Shown one piece after another: positions 14,047 through 23,404 of a stretch of 32,411 bases of DNA. Numbering within the stretch: position 1 is the stretch's first letter; each line of letters opens with the position of its first letter. Under the pieces are notes generated by a model. That model did no database searches. It was not told where the DNA came from and was given only the letters and a program-made list of their open reading frames with translations. The position numbers and the translations under genes were made by a program. The DNA lies in the NCBI GenBank assembly GCA_035640475.1, contig DASQWC010000074.1, positions 1 through 32,411 of the forward strand. The letters run 5' to 3'. Origin of the DNA: DASQWC01 sp035640475. GTDB taxonomy: Bacteria; Actinomycetota; JAICYB01.

Positions 14047-15771
14047 ATGTCCGACCACTTGATAACGCCGCACGGCGGCGTCCTTCGCGAGCTGATCGTC
14101 GACGCGGACCGTCGCGACGAGCTGCGCAAGGCATCGCGCGACTGGCCTTCCTGGGATCTCAGCGACCGCCAGCTCTGCGATCTCGAGATGCTCCTCAGCG
14201 GTGCGTTTTCACCGCTGCAAGGGTTTCTCGGACGCGCCGATTACGAATCCGTTTGCGACATGATGCGGCTGTCCGACGGAACCATCTGGCCGATGCCCGT
14301 GGTCCTGGACCTTCCCGAAGAGTTCGCCGCTTCGGTCGGTGACGGCTCGCCGCTCGCGCTGCGCGATGCCGAGGGGACGATGCTGGCCGTCCTCCATGTC
14401 GAGGAGCGATGGACGCCCGATCGTTCGACGGAGGCCGAGGCCGTCTTCGGGACGACCAACGGCGAGCATCCCGGCGTTGCGCATGTCCTCAATCGAACGA
14501 ACCCCGTCTACGTGTCCGGACGACTCGAGGGCGTCGAGGCGCCGACCCACTACGACTACCGGGAGCTCCGGCGGACGCCGGCCGAGCTCCGGGCCGAATT
14601 CACGAAGCTCGGGTGGCGAAAGGTCGTCGCCTTCCAGACGCGCAACCCGATGCACCGCGCGCACTTCGAGCTGACCGTGCGGGCGGCGACGGAGTCGGGC
14701 GCGAACTTGCTCGTCCACCCGGTCGTCGGAATGACCAAGCCGGGCGACGTCGATCACTACACGCGGGTTCGCTGCTACGAGGCGCTGCGTCGTCACTACC
14801 CGAAAGGAACGGCTACGCTCGCTCTGCTTCCGCTGGCCATGCGCATGGGCGGCCCGCGCGAAGCGGTGTGGCACGCGATCATTCGGCGCAACCACGGCTG
14901 CACACACTTCATCGTCGGCCGCGATCACGCCGGACCCGGCTCGGACTCGTCGGGAAAAGCGTTCTACGGGCCGTACGACGCGCAGGAATTGCTGCGATCG
15001 TTCCAGGATGAGCTCGGCGTCACGATGGTTCCGTTCCAGATGATGGTGTACGTCGAAGATCGCGACACGTACTTCCCCGTCGACGAAGTTCCGGACGGAG
15101 CGCGCACCCTCAACATCTCGGGCACCGAGCTGCGGGATCGTCTCGCGAAGGGAAGCGACATCCCGTCTTGGTTCACGTTCCCAGAAGTGGCGGCCGAGCT
15201 ACGCCGCTCGTACCCGCCGCGCTCCCAGCAAGGCTTCACCGTGTTCTTCACGGGGTTGTCGGGATCGGGCAAATCGACGATCGCCAACGCGCTCATGGTG
15301 AAGCTGCTCGAGATGGGCGGCCGTCCGGTGAGCTTGCTCGACGGCGATCTCGTTCGGAAGCATCTGTCCAGCGAGCTCGGCTTTTCCAAGGAGCACCGCG
15401 ACATCAACATCCGCCGCATCGGCTGGGTGGCGGCCCAGGTAACGAAGAACGGCGGCATCGCGATCTGCGCGCCGATCGCACCGTACGACGCGACGCGCAG
15501 AGATGTGCGCTTCGGCGTCGAGACCGGCGGCGGCTTCATCCTCGTGCACGTCGCCACGTCGCTCGAGCTGTGCGAGGAACGCGACCGAAAGGGCCTGTAC
15601 GCGAAGGCACGCGCCGGCATCGTGAAGGAGTTCACCGGGATCTCCGACCCCTACGAAGCTCCGGAGGATGCGGAGATCACGATCGACACGGCCGACTACT
15701 CACCCGACGAGGCGGCGCAGGAGATCATCCTGTACCTCGAGCGCGAAGGCTTTATCGGCGAAGCTGTTTAG
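14047..15771 (+). CDS. Bifunctional sulfate adenylyltransferase / APS kinase (Sat-CysC fusion)
   Basis: The 574-aa protein has an N-terminal ATP sulfurylase of the dimeric/oligomeric Sat type. Its QTRNPMHRAH motif (residues 197-206) and later VGRDHAGPG bind ATP and sulfate. The C-terminal APS kinase has Walker A GLSGSGKST (residues 403-411) and the family's LDGDLVRKHLSSELGFS segment. Sat makes APS from sulfate and ATP; the kinase makes PAPS. The Sat-first order resembles the Aquifex and fungal arrangement. The start follows AGGAG at the end of the cysH gene. With an APS-type reductase upstream, the kinase is not needed for reduction and may serve sulfation or balance APS. The stop overlaps the convergent hydrolase gene by four bases. 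Confidence 0.95.
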   Translation: MSDHLITPHGGVLRELIVDADRRDELRKASRDWPSWDLSDRQLCDLEMLLSGAFSPLQGFLGRADYESVCDMMRLSDGTIWPMPVVLDLPEEFAASVGDGSPLALRDAEGTMLAVLHVEERWTPDRSTEAEAVFGTTNGEHPGVAHVLNRTNPVYVSGRLEGVEAPTHYDYRELRRTPAELRAEFTKLGWRKVVAFQTRNPMHRAHFELTVRAATESGANLLVHPVVGMTKPGDVDHYTRVRCYEALRRHYPKGTATLALLPLAMRMGGPREAVWHAIIRRNHGCTHFIVGRDHAGPGSDSSGKAFYGPYDAQELLRSFQDELGVTMVPFQMMVYVEDRDTYFPVDEVPDGARTLNISGTELRDRLAKGSDIPSWFTFPEVAAELRRSYPPRSQQGFTVFFTGLSGSGKSTIANALMVKLLEMGGRPVSLLDGDLVRKHLSSELGFSKEHRDINIRRIGWVAAQVTKNGGIAICAPIAPYDATRRDVRFGVETGGGFILVHVATSLELCEERDRKGLYAKARAGIVKEFTGISDPYEAPEDAEITIDTADYSPDEAAQEIILYLEREGFIGEAV

Positions 15772-16553
15772 GTCCTTCGGCGGAACGGCATCATCGTCGG
15801 CACCGGATCCTTCTCGAGGAAGTCGAGCACGATTCGATTCACGACATCAGGCTTCTCAAAGACCAGCGCGTGTGACGTTCCCGGAACGACGGCGAGTTCG
15901 GAGCCCGGGATCGCGCGATAGAGCTCGACTGTGTGCTCGAGCGTCACCATGTCGTCGTCGCCCGAAACGACGAGCGTTGGTGTTGTGATTCCGGCCAGCT
16001 CCTCAGGCTTGATATCCGGTTGCGCCGATCCCACCATCTCGAAGAATTTCTTCAGGACGACCGGCCAATGGTCGGGGCCGTCGGGTGAGCTTGCCGCGTA
16101 CAGCGAGCGAAACATGTCCATCGACGGGTCGTCGGCGTCGACGTTTTCCATCTCGTGAGACTCCGGTACACCGGCCGCGGCGGCGGGCTTGAAGTTCGCG
16201 CTGATCGCCACGAGCTTGCGAACGAGTTCCGGACGAGCGATCGTCACGAGCAACCCGACGATCCCGCCGTCGCTCCATCCGACGAGATGTGCGGGTTGCT
16301 TCACGACGGTTTCGAGAAAGCCGATCGTGTCCGCCGCCATGTCGGCGTAGGTCAACGGTCCATCGACATCCGGCGTGTGCCCGTGAGCCCGTCGCTCCGG
16401 CGCGAACACGCGGAATCGTTCGGCGAAGAACGGCATCTGGGCGCCCCAGGTGTCGTTGGTACACAGCCCGCCGTGCAACAGGACGAGTGGATCACCCTGG
16501 CCGGAAGTGTCGTACCAGGTCTTGAGCCCGCCGACGTCTGTGTACTCGCCCAT
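15768..16553 (-). CDS. Alpha/beta hydrolase
   Basis: The 261-aa protein has the alpha/beta hydrolase fold: oxyanion-loop HGG in PLVLLHGGLCTNDTW, nucleophile elbow GWSDGG (Ser at about residue 95), acid residue in VVSGDDDMV, and catalytic His in GTSHAL. The protein is predicted cytosolic, with no signal peptide. GGGGAGG lies just before the ATG. Its closest look-alikes are esterases and epoxide- or haloalkane-like hydrolases of the 250-280 aa class, but no substrate can be named. It is transcribed alone, downstream of the MFS gene, with a dyad in its promoter region. Confidence 0.9.
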   Translation of the reverse strand: MGEYTDVGGLKTWYDTSGQGDPLVLLHGGLCTNDTWGAQMPFFAERFRVFAPERRAHGHTPDVDGPLTYADMAADTIGFLETVVKQPAHLVGWSDGGIVGLLVTIARPELVRKLVAISANFKPAAAAGVPESHEMENVDADDPSMDMFRSLYAASSPDGPDHWPVVLKKFFEMVGSAQPDIKPEELAGITTPTLVVSGDDDMVTLEHTVELYRAIPGSELAVVPGTSHALVFEKPDVVNRIVLDFLEKDPVPTMMPFRRRT

Positions 16554-16573
16554 CGCCGCCTCCCCGATCGGTT

Positions 16574-16587
16574 GTGTCGTCAGACAC
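16574..16587 (-). promoter_or_regulatory. Candidate operator dyad upstream of the hydrolase
   Basis: GTGTC-GTCA-GACAC (16574-16587) is a perfect 5-bp dyad 21 bp before the hydrolase start. Such short dyads in promoter regions are typical of TetR-type repressors. No regulator gene lies beside it. It may alternatively be a weak stem. Confidence 0.35.
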
Positions 16588-16608
16588 TAGAACGCGCGGC
16601 GCCGATGG

Positions 16609-18204
16609 TTAGTGCCCGGTCGCGACCTCCACCTGTGCGGCTGCATCGGCGTCGTTCGAGTCGGATTCGGGCTCGGCTCCCAGCTGGGCCCGGCGGAGCA
16701 ACGTCGCGACGAGGATGGCGAGCACGAGCGTTCCGACGGAGCTGATGACGGCGGTCAGGTGCATGCCGTGCGCGAAGGCGTCGCGGGCCGTCTCGAGCAG
16801 CGGCGCGCCCAGGCGCGCCGGAAGCTGGCCGGCGACCTCGACGGCGCCGCCGAGTGTGTCGCGGGCGATGCGCGCGGCTTCGGAGGAGACTCCGAACGGA
16901 ATGCCGTCTGCCATCGCGCTCCTGTACACGGCGACGCCGAGGCTCCCGAACGCTGCGATGCCGAGCGCACCGCCGAACTCGGCTGCCGTCTCCGACATCC
17001 CCGCCGCGGCACCGGCCCGCTCGGGCGGCGCCGATCCGATGATCAGGTCGTTGGTCAGCGTGAACAACGGCGCGGTTCCGAGCGAGAAGACGATCGATCC
17101 CAGCGTGACGATCGTGACTCCACTCCTTGCATCGGCCTGCGTGAGCACCGCGAAGCCGGCCGCGGCCATGAGGAGGCCTCCGGCCATCAGATAGGCAGGG
17201 CGCACGCTGCCGGCGAGGCGGGGCGTGATCTGTGAGCCGACGACGAAAGCGAGGGCCCACGGCAGAGTCCACAGACCGGCCTCGAGCGGAGAAAGCCCGA
17301 GCACCAACTGCAGGAACTGCGGAATGAACAAATAGCCGCCGAACATCACGAACACGCCCAATCCGTACGTCGCGAGTGATGCCGCGAACGCCGGCGAACG
17401 GAACAGACGCAGATCGATGAAGGGATCGGCGAGCGTGCGCTGCCTCTTCACGAAGACACGTCCGACGATCAGTCCTCCGACGATCGACACGATGGAGAGC
17501 CAGCCGACGCCGTCCTGCGCGATCTGCTTGAGGCCGAAGATGATCGCCAGCACGGCGGTCAGCGACAGCGCCGCGCTCGTCCAGTCCGGCCGTCCTGCGC
17601 TCGGGTCCTTGTATTCGGGCAGAAGACGAGGCGCGAGGATCAACAGCGCGGCCATGATCGGCACGTTGAGCAGGAAGGCCGCGCCCCACCAGAAGAACTC
17701 GAGCACCAGACCGCCGAGCAACGGTCCGATGGCCGCGCCCACGGAGAAGCTCGTGATCCAGATGCTGATGGCGCGCGTCCGCTGCTTGGAGTCGAGGAAC
17801 ATGTTGCGGATCAAGGAGAGCGTCGACGGCGCGAGCGTGGCTCCGGCGATGCCGAGCAGCGCACGGGTTGCGATCAGCATCTCCGCCGATGTCGAGAATG
17901 CCGCGAGCACGGAACCGATGCCGAAGGCGCCGGCGCCGGTCATCAGCAGGCGCCGGCGGCCGATCCGGTCGCCGAGCGTGCCCATCGTGATGAGCGATCC
18001 GGCAACGAGGAATCCGTAGACGTCGATGATCCAGAGCAGCTGTGTGCTCGACGGGCGCAGGTCCTTGCTGATGGACGGGACGGCCAGGTGGAGGACCGTC
18101 AGATCCATCACGTAGAGCACGCAGGCCAGCGCGATCGCGCCGAGCCCGATCCACTCCTTGCGTCCGGCCCGCGCCGGAGGTGGGTTGTCTGTAATAGGCG
18201 GCAT
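16609..18204 (-). CDS. MFS drug exporter, DHA2 (14-helix, QacA/SmvA-like) family
   Basis: The 531-aa protein has about 14 hydrophobic segments. The first helix contains YVMDLTVLHLAVPSISKDL, the DHA2 hallmark, and the 2-3 loop is GTLGDRIGRRRLL (motif A). Motif C-like GIAGATLAPSTLSLIRNMF is also present. These are proton-driven exporters of lipophilic cations such as quaternary ammonium compounds and dyes, in the QacA/LfrA/SmvA group. A strong ribosome site AGAAGGAG precedes the ATG. It starts 57 bp after the stop of the QueA-like gene on the same strand. The acidic tail (ESDSNDADAAAQVEV) is cytosolic. Confidence 0.92.
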   Translation of the reverse strand: MPPITDNPPPARAGRKEWIGLGAIALACVLYVMDLTVLHLAVPSISKDLRPSSTQLLWIIDVYGFLVAGSLITMGTLGDRIGRRRLLMTGAGAFGIGSVLAAFSTSAEMLIATRALLGIAGATLAPSTLSLIRNMFLDSKQRTRAISIWITSFSVGAAIGPLLGGLVLEFFWWGAAFLLNVPIMAALLILAPRLLPEYKDPSAGRPDWTSAALSLTAVLAIIFGLKQIAQDGVGWLSIVSIVGGLIVGRVFVKRQRTLADPFIDLRLFRSPAFAASLATYGLGVFVMFGGYLFIPQFLQLVLGLSPLEAGLWTLPWALAFVVGSQITPRLAGSVRPAYLMAGGLLMAAAGFAVLTQADARSGVTIVTLGSIVFSLGTAPLFTLTNDLIIGSAPPERAGAAAGMSETAAEFGGALGIAAFGSLGVAVYRSAMADGIPFGVSSEAARIARDTLGGAVEVAGQLPARLGAPLLETARDAFAHGMHLTAVISSVGTLVLAILVATLLRRAQLGAEPESDSNDADAAAQVEVATGH

Positions 18205-18261
18205 TGATCTCCTTCTGGTCCCGTTTCTACCTAATGATTCGACGGTCCGAGAGAACCGAAA

Positions 18262-19293
18262 TCATCTGTCGGGGAGCAGCAGGTGGCTGTCGCCGAACTC
18301 GTGCCACAGGTAGTTGCCCTTGACGGCTTCCTCGTAACCGGCGCGAACGAGATCCTTGCCGGCCACGGCGTAGAGCATGGCCAGGTGGCTGGCTCCGGGA
18401 TCGTGGAAGCCGGTGAGCAGGCCTTCCACAGCGTGCACGCCGCGTGACGGCGTGACCACGACGCGTGTGAATCCTTCGGACGGCCGCACCTCGCCGTCCT
18501 GCCATGCCGTCTCGAGGGCCCGGACGACGGTGGTGCCGATCGCCACGACGCGACGGCCGCCGTCGTGCGCGTGGTTGACGGCATCCGCCGCTTCGCGCGA
18601 GACACGGTACGGCTCGGGCGGGACCGGGTGGTCCTCGACGTCGTCCTCCGTGACGTCGAGCGACGAGACGCCGGTATGCAGACGGATCGTCGCGATGCCG
18701 ATTCCCTTGCGCCGGAGCGCTTCCACAACCTCGGGGGTAAACGGCCGCGCCGCATTCGGCATCTCGGCGGATCCCGGCACGCGCGAGAAGATCGATTGGT
18801 AGGCCATGAGCGGCTGCGGATGCGTGACGTATGCGTAGTGGATCGGCTCCCCGCAGTGCGCCATCGCCGACTCGAGATCCCCTTCGACGAACCACAGCCG
18901 GTCGGTTCCCGGATACGGCGCAACGACGAGGACGTCGCCCGCGCATGTCCTGAAGCGGTCGCCGGCGTCCACCGGGAGGGGGCCGGGACGGTCTGCGCTC
19001 CAACGAGGCTCGGCGAGCCACAAGCGGTGGCCGAATTGCGTTGAGACGTTGAGCGTGAACGCACCGGGCGCTCCTTTCGCGGGGACGCTGGCGGGAACCG
19101 TTGCGCTGTCGTTGACGACGATCAGGTCGCCGGCATCGAGGAAGTCGGGCAGGTCGCGAAAGCGCCCGTGGGTATGACCGTGCGACGTGCTGACGAGCAA
19201 GCGCCCGTCGTCGCGCCGGCCGCCCCGGGCTTCGATCGGAAGCGTCGCTTCTAGACCTTCGGGACGATCGAACAGCAGCTCTTCACGCTTCAC
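18262..19293 (-). CDS. Divergent QueA-like (tRNA ribosyltransferase-isomerase family) protein
   Basis: The 343-aa protein aligns by eye with S-adenosylmethionine:tRNA ribosyltransferase-isomerase (QueA) along its length: RFRDLPDFLDAGDLIVVND, MAYQSIFSRVPGSAEMPNAA, VVAIGTTVVRALETA and a C-terminal NYLWHEFGDSHLL. But signature positions differ: the usual NDTRVIPARL is NDSATVPASV, and VGAGTFxPV is TGVSSLDVT. QueA transfers the ribosyl part of SAM onto preQ1 in tRNA. I chose GTG ending at 19293 because it overlaps the SDR stop (GTGA) and follows GGGAG. No other queuosine genes (tgt, queG, queC) are nearby. It may act on another substrate together with the coupled reductase. Confidence 0.85.
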   Translation of the reverse strand: MKREELLFDRPEGLEATLPIEARGGRRDDGRLLVSTSHGHTHGRFRDLPDFLDAGDLIVVNDSATVPASVPAKGAPGAFTLNVSTQFGHRLWLAEPRWSADRPGPLPVDAGDRFRTCAGDVLVVAPYPGTDRLWFVEGDLESAMAHCGEPIHYAYVTHPQPLMAYQSIFSRVPGSAEMPNAARPFTPEVVEALRRKGIGIATIRLHTGVSSLDVTEDDVEDHPVPPEPYRVSREAADAVNHAHDGGRRVVAIGTTVVRALETAWQDGEVRPSEGFTRVVVTPSRGVHAVEGLLTGFHDPGASHLAMLYAVAGKDLVRAGYEEAVKGNYLWHEFGDSHLLLPDR

Positions 19294-20009
19294 GATGCGA
19301 TCTCCCAACGCTCGCCTTGAGCCTGGAACCGACCGCCGTTGATGGTTTCGCGATCGGCGCCGAACAGCCATGCCCAGAACGGGACGGTGACGTCGGGCAG
19401 CAGGCGGTCGGAGATGTCCTCACCCGGAAACGCCGCTTGGTGCATGTCGGTGCGCATGTCGCCCGGATCGACGGCGACGACGCTGATGCCGTCGGCTCGA
19501 AGCTCTTGTGCGAACGTGCGCGAGACGAGATCGAGCGCGGCCTTGCTCGCGCCGTAGCCTCCCCATCCTTCATAGGCGCCGACGGCGGCGTCCGAAGAGA
19601 TGTTCACAACGAGCCCGCCGCGGCGGCGCAGGTGCCAGATCAGCTCCTGCACGAGGCCGATCGGCGCGACGACGTTGACGCGCAGAACGTGCTCGAGCTC
19701 GTCCAGCGGAAAGTCGGCAAGCGCCGGCATCGGCGACGGGCCGAGCTCGGACGCGTTGTTGACGAGGATGTCGAGGCCGCCGATCTCGTGGATCGCGGCG
19801 TGCAACGCGCGGCGGTGGTCTTCGTCGGCGACGTCGCCGGGAAGCGCTGCTACCGCTGTGTGCTCGCGCAAGCGGTCGGCGACCGCTTCGAGGTCATCCG
19901 CGCGGCGTGCGGTGAGGACGAGCTCATACCCCGCGCGGGCGAGAAAGGTCGCTACGACTTCGCCGAGCCCGCGGCTCGCACCTGTGATTAGTGCCGTTTT
20001 GTTGGTCAT
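19290..20009 (-). CDS. Short-chain dehydrogenase/reductase (SDR)
   Basis: The 239-aa protein is a classical SDR: cofactor motif TGASRGLG near residue 10, NNAS, catalytic Ser in NISSDAA and YGASK as the YxxxK pair. The ARRADDLEAVADRL segment after beta-2 suggests NADP(H) preference (Arg-Arg). The ATG ending at 20009 begins the family-typical MTNKTALITG. A TATGGT hexamer lies six bases upstream of it, so the mRNA may be leaderless. The stop overlaps the QueA-like start, so the two proteins are probably made together. Substrate unknown. Confidence 0.9.
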   Translation of the reverse strand: MTNKTALITGASRGLGEVVATFLARAGYELVLTARRADDLEAVADRLREHTAVAALPGDVADEDHRRALHAAIHEIGGLDILVNNASELGPSPMPALADFPLDELEHVLRVNVVAPIGLVQELIWHLRRRGGLVVNISSDAAVGAYEGWGGYGASKAALDLVSRTFAQELRADGISVVAVDPGDMRTDMHQAAFPGEDISDRLLPDVTVPFWAWLFGADRETINGGRFQAQGERWEIAS

Positions 20010-20080
20010 GGCCGAACCATAGGAGCGGCCCGGCGCACGCACATCGGGCGAGCGCACGAATTCTTTCTAGGACCTAAGGC

Positions 20081-23000
20081 CTAGCGGAAGTCCCGAGAGG
20101 ACGTCGCCAGGCCGAGCTCGAGGTGCTCCATGCGCTCGGCGAGCAGGTTGATCACGTTCTCCACACGCTCGAGCCGTCCGGTGATGATCATCGCCCGCGA
20201 CGCTCGCGCGATCCGGCGGAAATGCCGCCAGACGCCGACGGGACAGATCACGTTCACGAGACCCGTCTCGTCCTCGAGGTTGAGGAACGTCACGCCGCCC
20301 GCCGTCGACGGCCGCTGCCTGTGCGTGACGACTCCCGCCACCTTCACGAGTGTCTTGTGTGGTGTACGGGTGAGATCGGCGGCGGTGAGAACGCCAAGTG
20401 CACTGAGCCGTTCGCGCGCGAACTCCATCGGTGAGCCGTTGGGCATCATCGACGTCGACCACAAGTCGGCTCCGGCGATCTCCATGTCGCTCATGTCCGG
20501 AAGCGACGGCGGCTCGGCGCCGGGAGCGAATCCGGGAAGCGTCCCCTGGCCTCCGTTTGCTCCGGACGTCCACAACGCTTTCCGGCGGGACGGCTCGAAG
20601 CAGTCGAAGGCGCCGGCCGTCGCCAGCGCCTCGGAATGCGATCGGTTGAGGGCGCAGCGCGTGACGACGTCGGCAATATCCGTATACGGACGGCCGTCCT
20701 CGATCGTCTTGGCGAGCTCTTCGCCGATCGTCCGGACGTATTCGATGCCGAGACGAAGCGCACCGTCGGGATCGATGCTCGCTTTCGCTCGCGATCGGTT
20801 GACGTCGACGCCGCGAACCTTCACGCCGTGGCGGCGCGCATCGGCGACGAGCGTGTGCGGCGACCAAAAGCCCATCGGCTGCGCGTTGAGGAGTGCGGCG
20901 CAGAAGGCCGCCGGGTAGTAGTACTTCAACCACGACGAGATGTAGACGAGGTACGCGAACGATACCGAGTGCGACTCGGGGAACCCGAAGTTTGCGAAGG
21001 CTTCGAGCTTCTCCCAGATCTCGTCGGCGATCGCTCCGGTGATCCCGTTGCCGGCCATGCCGTCGTAGAGGCGTCCCTTCAATCGGTTCATGCGCTCATG
21101 CGAGCGCTTGGAGCCCATGGCCTGCCTGAGCTCGTCGGCTTCGGCGGCATCGAAGCCGGCGACGTCGATCGCGATCTGCATCTGTTGCTCTTGGAACAGC
21201 GGAACGCCGAGCGTCTTCTCGAGGGCAGGTTTCAGCAGCGGATGGAGATACGTAACCGGCTCCTGTCCATTGCGCCGCCGGATGTACGGATGCACGGAGC
21301 CGCCCTGGATCGGCCCGGGACGAATGAGTGCCACCTCGACGACCAAGTCGTAGAAATTGCGCGGACGAAGTCGCGGCAGCGTCGCCATTTGGGCCCGGCT
21401 CTCGATTTGGAACACGCCGACCGTGTCGGCCTCGCAGAGCATGTCGTAGACCTTGTCGTCCTGATCGAGCATGGCGATGTCGATGTCGACACCGTGGGCT
21501 TCACGAATGATGTCGACGGCTTCGTGAATGGCCGTGAGCATGCCGAGGCCGAGCAGATCGAACTTCACCAGCCCGGCGGACGCGCAGTCGTCCTTGTCCC
21601 ATTGCAGGACGGTGCGGTTCTCCATGCGTCCCCACTCGACCGGGCACACCTCGACGACGGGGCGTGAGCACAGCACCATGCCGCCCGAGTGGATGCCGAG
21701 GTGTCGCGGGAGGTTCAGGAAATCGTTGGCGAGCTCGAGCACGGGCTTCGGGATGTCGTTTTGATCTTCGGCAATGCCGGTCCAGCCATCGATCTGCTTC
21801 GACCATGCGTCGAGCTGTCCTTGTGAATGACCGAGCGCCTTTCCCGCGTCGCGGACGGCCGCTCGTCCTCTGTAGGTGATGACGTTCGCGACCTGCGCTG
21901 CGTTGTGGCGTCCGTACCGTTCATAGACGTACTGGATGGCTTCTTCGCGGCGTCCGGCTTCGATGTCGACGTCGATGTCCGGCGGTCCGTCACGCGCAGG
22001 CGAAAGGAAGCGCTCGAACAGCAAGCCGAGCTTCACCGCGTCGGCGTTGGTGATGCCGAGCGCGTAGCAGACGGCGGAGTTGGCGGCCGAGCCGCGTCCC
22101 TGGCACAGGATGTCGTTGCGCTGGCAGAACTCGCAGATGTCCCAGACGATCAGGAAGTAGCCGGGGAATCCGAGCTGCTCGATGATCTCGAGCTCCTTGT
22201 CGATCTGCGCCCAGGCCTTCTGGTTATTGCTGCGCGGTCCGTAGCGGCCGAGCGCACCTTCATAGGTGAGCCGGCGCAGCCATGTCGCTTCCGTCTGTCC
22301 CTGCGGGACCGGATACGGCGGCAGATTCGGCGCGATGAGCCGCAGATCGAACGCGCACGCCAGACCGAGCTCGGCCGCACGCTCGACGACGCCGGGGTAG
22401 CGAGAAAAGATGCGTTGCTGCTCGGCTCCCGAGCGCAGGTGAGCGGTTCCGGCCGGAGGAAGCCACCCGTCGATCTCGTCGAGCGAGCGCCGGGCCCGGA
22501 CGGCCGTCAGCGCTGTGTACAGGCGGAAGCGTTTCGGCGTCGCGTAGTGCACGTTGTTCGTCGCGACGAGCTCGACACCCATCCCGGTCGCGATCTCGGC
22601 GAGAGCGTCGTTGCGATGGGAGTCGAGCGGATCGCCGTGATCCCACAGCTCGCACACGACGTTGTGCCGTCCGAATGCATCGACGAGCCGTTCGAGCTCG
22701 AGGCGGGCGGCGCTCGGCCCGCGATCGACCAGCGCGCGCGGGACGGCGCCCTTGCGGCACCCGGTGAGGACGAGCCAACGGTCGCCGCAGAGCTCGGCCA
22801 GCTCGGCAAGGTCGTGCATCGGACGGCCTTTCTCGCCGCGCAGCTGCGCGAGCGAGATCGCGCGGCACAGTCGCGCATAGCCGTACGGATCGCGCGCGAT
22901 GACGACGAGGTGATTGCCTTCCGGGTCGGCGATGCCGTTGGGGACTCGCGTTGCTCCCACCGTGAGCTCCGCGCCGAAGATCGTCGGGACGCGGACGGCG

Positions 23001-23332
23001 CGCGCCGCTTCGGCAAAGCGGACGACGCCGTACATGCCGTCGTGATCGGTGAGCGCGAGCGCATCGAGACCGAGGCGCGCTGCTTCTTCGGCCAGCTCTT
23101 CGGGGTGAGAAGCGCCGTCCAAGAAAGAGAATGCGGAATGACAGTGGAACTCGGCGTACGGAACGTGCAGTGAGTCGCGTCGTTCGATTGTTGTGGGTGG
23201 TTCGTACGGCTGGCGCTTGCGCGACCACGCCGGTGAGTCGCCTTCGGCTCCCGGCGGGACATTTCGTCTGCGCCCGTCGGAGAGCCTTCTCTCGAGCTCC
23301 TTCCACGGAATCGGTGGATTTTTCCAGCCCAT
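20081..23332 (-). CDS. dnaE2: Error-prone DNA polymerase III alpha subunit DnaE2 (ImuC)
   Basis: The 1083-aa protein begins with MGWKNPPIPWKELERRL, the characteristic DnaE2 start. A PHP domain follows (EFHCHSAFSFLDGASHPEEL, later LTDHDGMYG), then the C-family polymerase core with catalytic PDIDVDIE (about residue 450). An OB-fold region (VAGVVTHRQRPSTAGGVTFL) lies at the end. It lacks the long C-terminal clamp/tau region of DnaE1. DnaE2 performs error-prone translesion synthesis after DNA damage and reaches the beta clamp through ImuB. The gene lies 320 bp downstream of imuB, with a plus-strand pseudogene between them. I see no separate LexA box at its start, so it may be expressed by read-through from imuA'-imuB. 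Confidence 0.96.
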   Translation of the reverse strand: MGWKNPPIPWKELERRLSDGRRRNVPPGAEGDSPAWSRKRQPYEPPTTIERRDSLHVPYAEFHCHSAFSFLDGASHPEELAEEAARLGLDALALTDHDGMYGVVRFAEAARAVRVPTIFGAELTVGATRVPNGIADPEGNHLVVIARDPYGYARLCRAISLAQLRGEKGRPMHDLAELAELCGDRWLVLTGCRKGAVPRALVDRGPSAARLELERLVDAFGRHNVVCELWDHGDPLDSHRNDALAEIATGMGVELVATNNVHYATPKRFRLYTALTAVRARRSLDEIDGWLPPAGTAHLRSGAEQQRIFSRYPGVVERAAELGLACAFDLRLIAPNLPPYPVPQGQTEATWLRRLTYEGALGRYGPRSNNQKAWAQIDKELEIIEQLGFPGYFLIVWDICEFCQRNDILCQGRGSAANSAVCYALGITNADAVKLGLLFERFLSPARDGPPDIDVDIEAGRREEAIQYVYERYGRHNAAQVANVITYRGRAAVRDAGKALGHSQGQLDAWSKQIDGWTGIAEDQNDIPKPVLELANDFLNLPRHLGIHSGGMVLCSRPVVEVCPVEWGRMENRTVLQWDKDDCASAGLVKFDLLGLGMLTAIHEAVDIIREAHGVDIDIAMLDQDDKVYDMLCEADTVGVFQIESRAQMATLPRLRPRNFYDLVVEVALIRPGPIQGGSVHPYIRRRNGQEPVTYLHPLLKPALEKTLGVPLFQEQQMQIAIDVAGFDAAEADELRQAMGSKRSHERMNRLKGRLYDGMAGNGITGAIADEIWEKLEAFANFGFPESHSVSFAYLVYISSWLKYYYPAAFCAALLNAQPMGFWSPHTLVADARRHGVKVRGVDVNRSRAKASIDPDGALRLGIEYVRTIGEELAKTIEDGRPYTDIADVVTRCALNRSHSEALATAGAFDCFEPSRRKALWTSGANGGQGTLPGFAPGAEPPSLPDMSDMEIAGADLWSTSMMPNGSPMEFARERLSALGVLTAADLTRTPHKTLVKVAGVVTHRQRPSTAGGVTFLNLEDETGLVNVICPVGVWRHFRRIARASRAMIITGRLERVENVINLLAERMEHLELGLATSSRDFR

Positions 23333-23404
23333 GCGTCAGCGGCGCCGGCTATGGTTTGCGCCTTCCCCCGTTGCCTTCCCCGCGACGCGTGTGATGGAGG
23401 CACA

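Noticed and set aside
16580..18154. 524-codon minus-strand frame overlapping the MFS gene
   Set aside because: Its translation is Arg/Pro/His-rich without membrane helices, while the other frame is a textbook DHA2 transporter. It is a frame-shifted shadow.
19294..19371. 26-residue N-terminal extension of the QueA-like protein
   Set aside because: The extension is Arg-rich, lies in the SDR coding region and has no family match. The GTG overlapping the SDR stop follows GGGAG and gives the normal N-terminus.
21827..23173. Long plus-strand open frame (448 codons) opposite dnaE2
   Set aside because: It mirrors the codons of a clearly conserved polymerase, is highly charged with no domain pattern and has no ribosome site. 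High-GC genes commonly create such antisense frames; the same holds for those opposite livK, cysH and sat.
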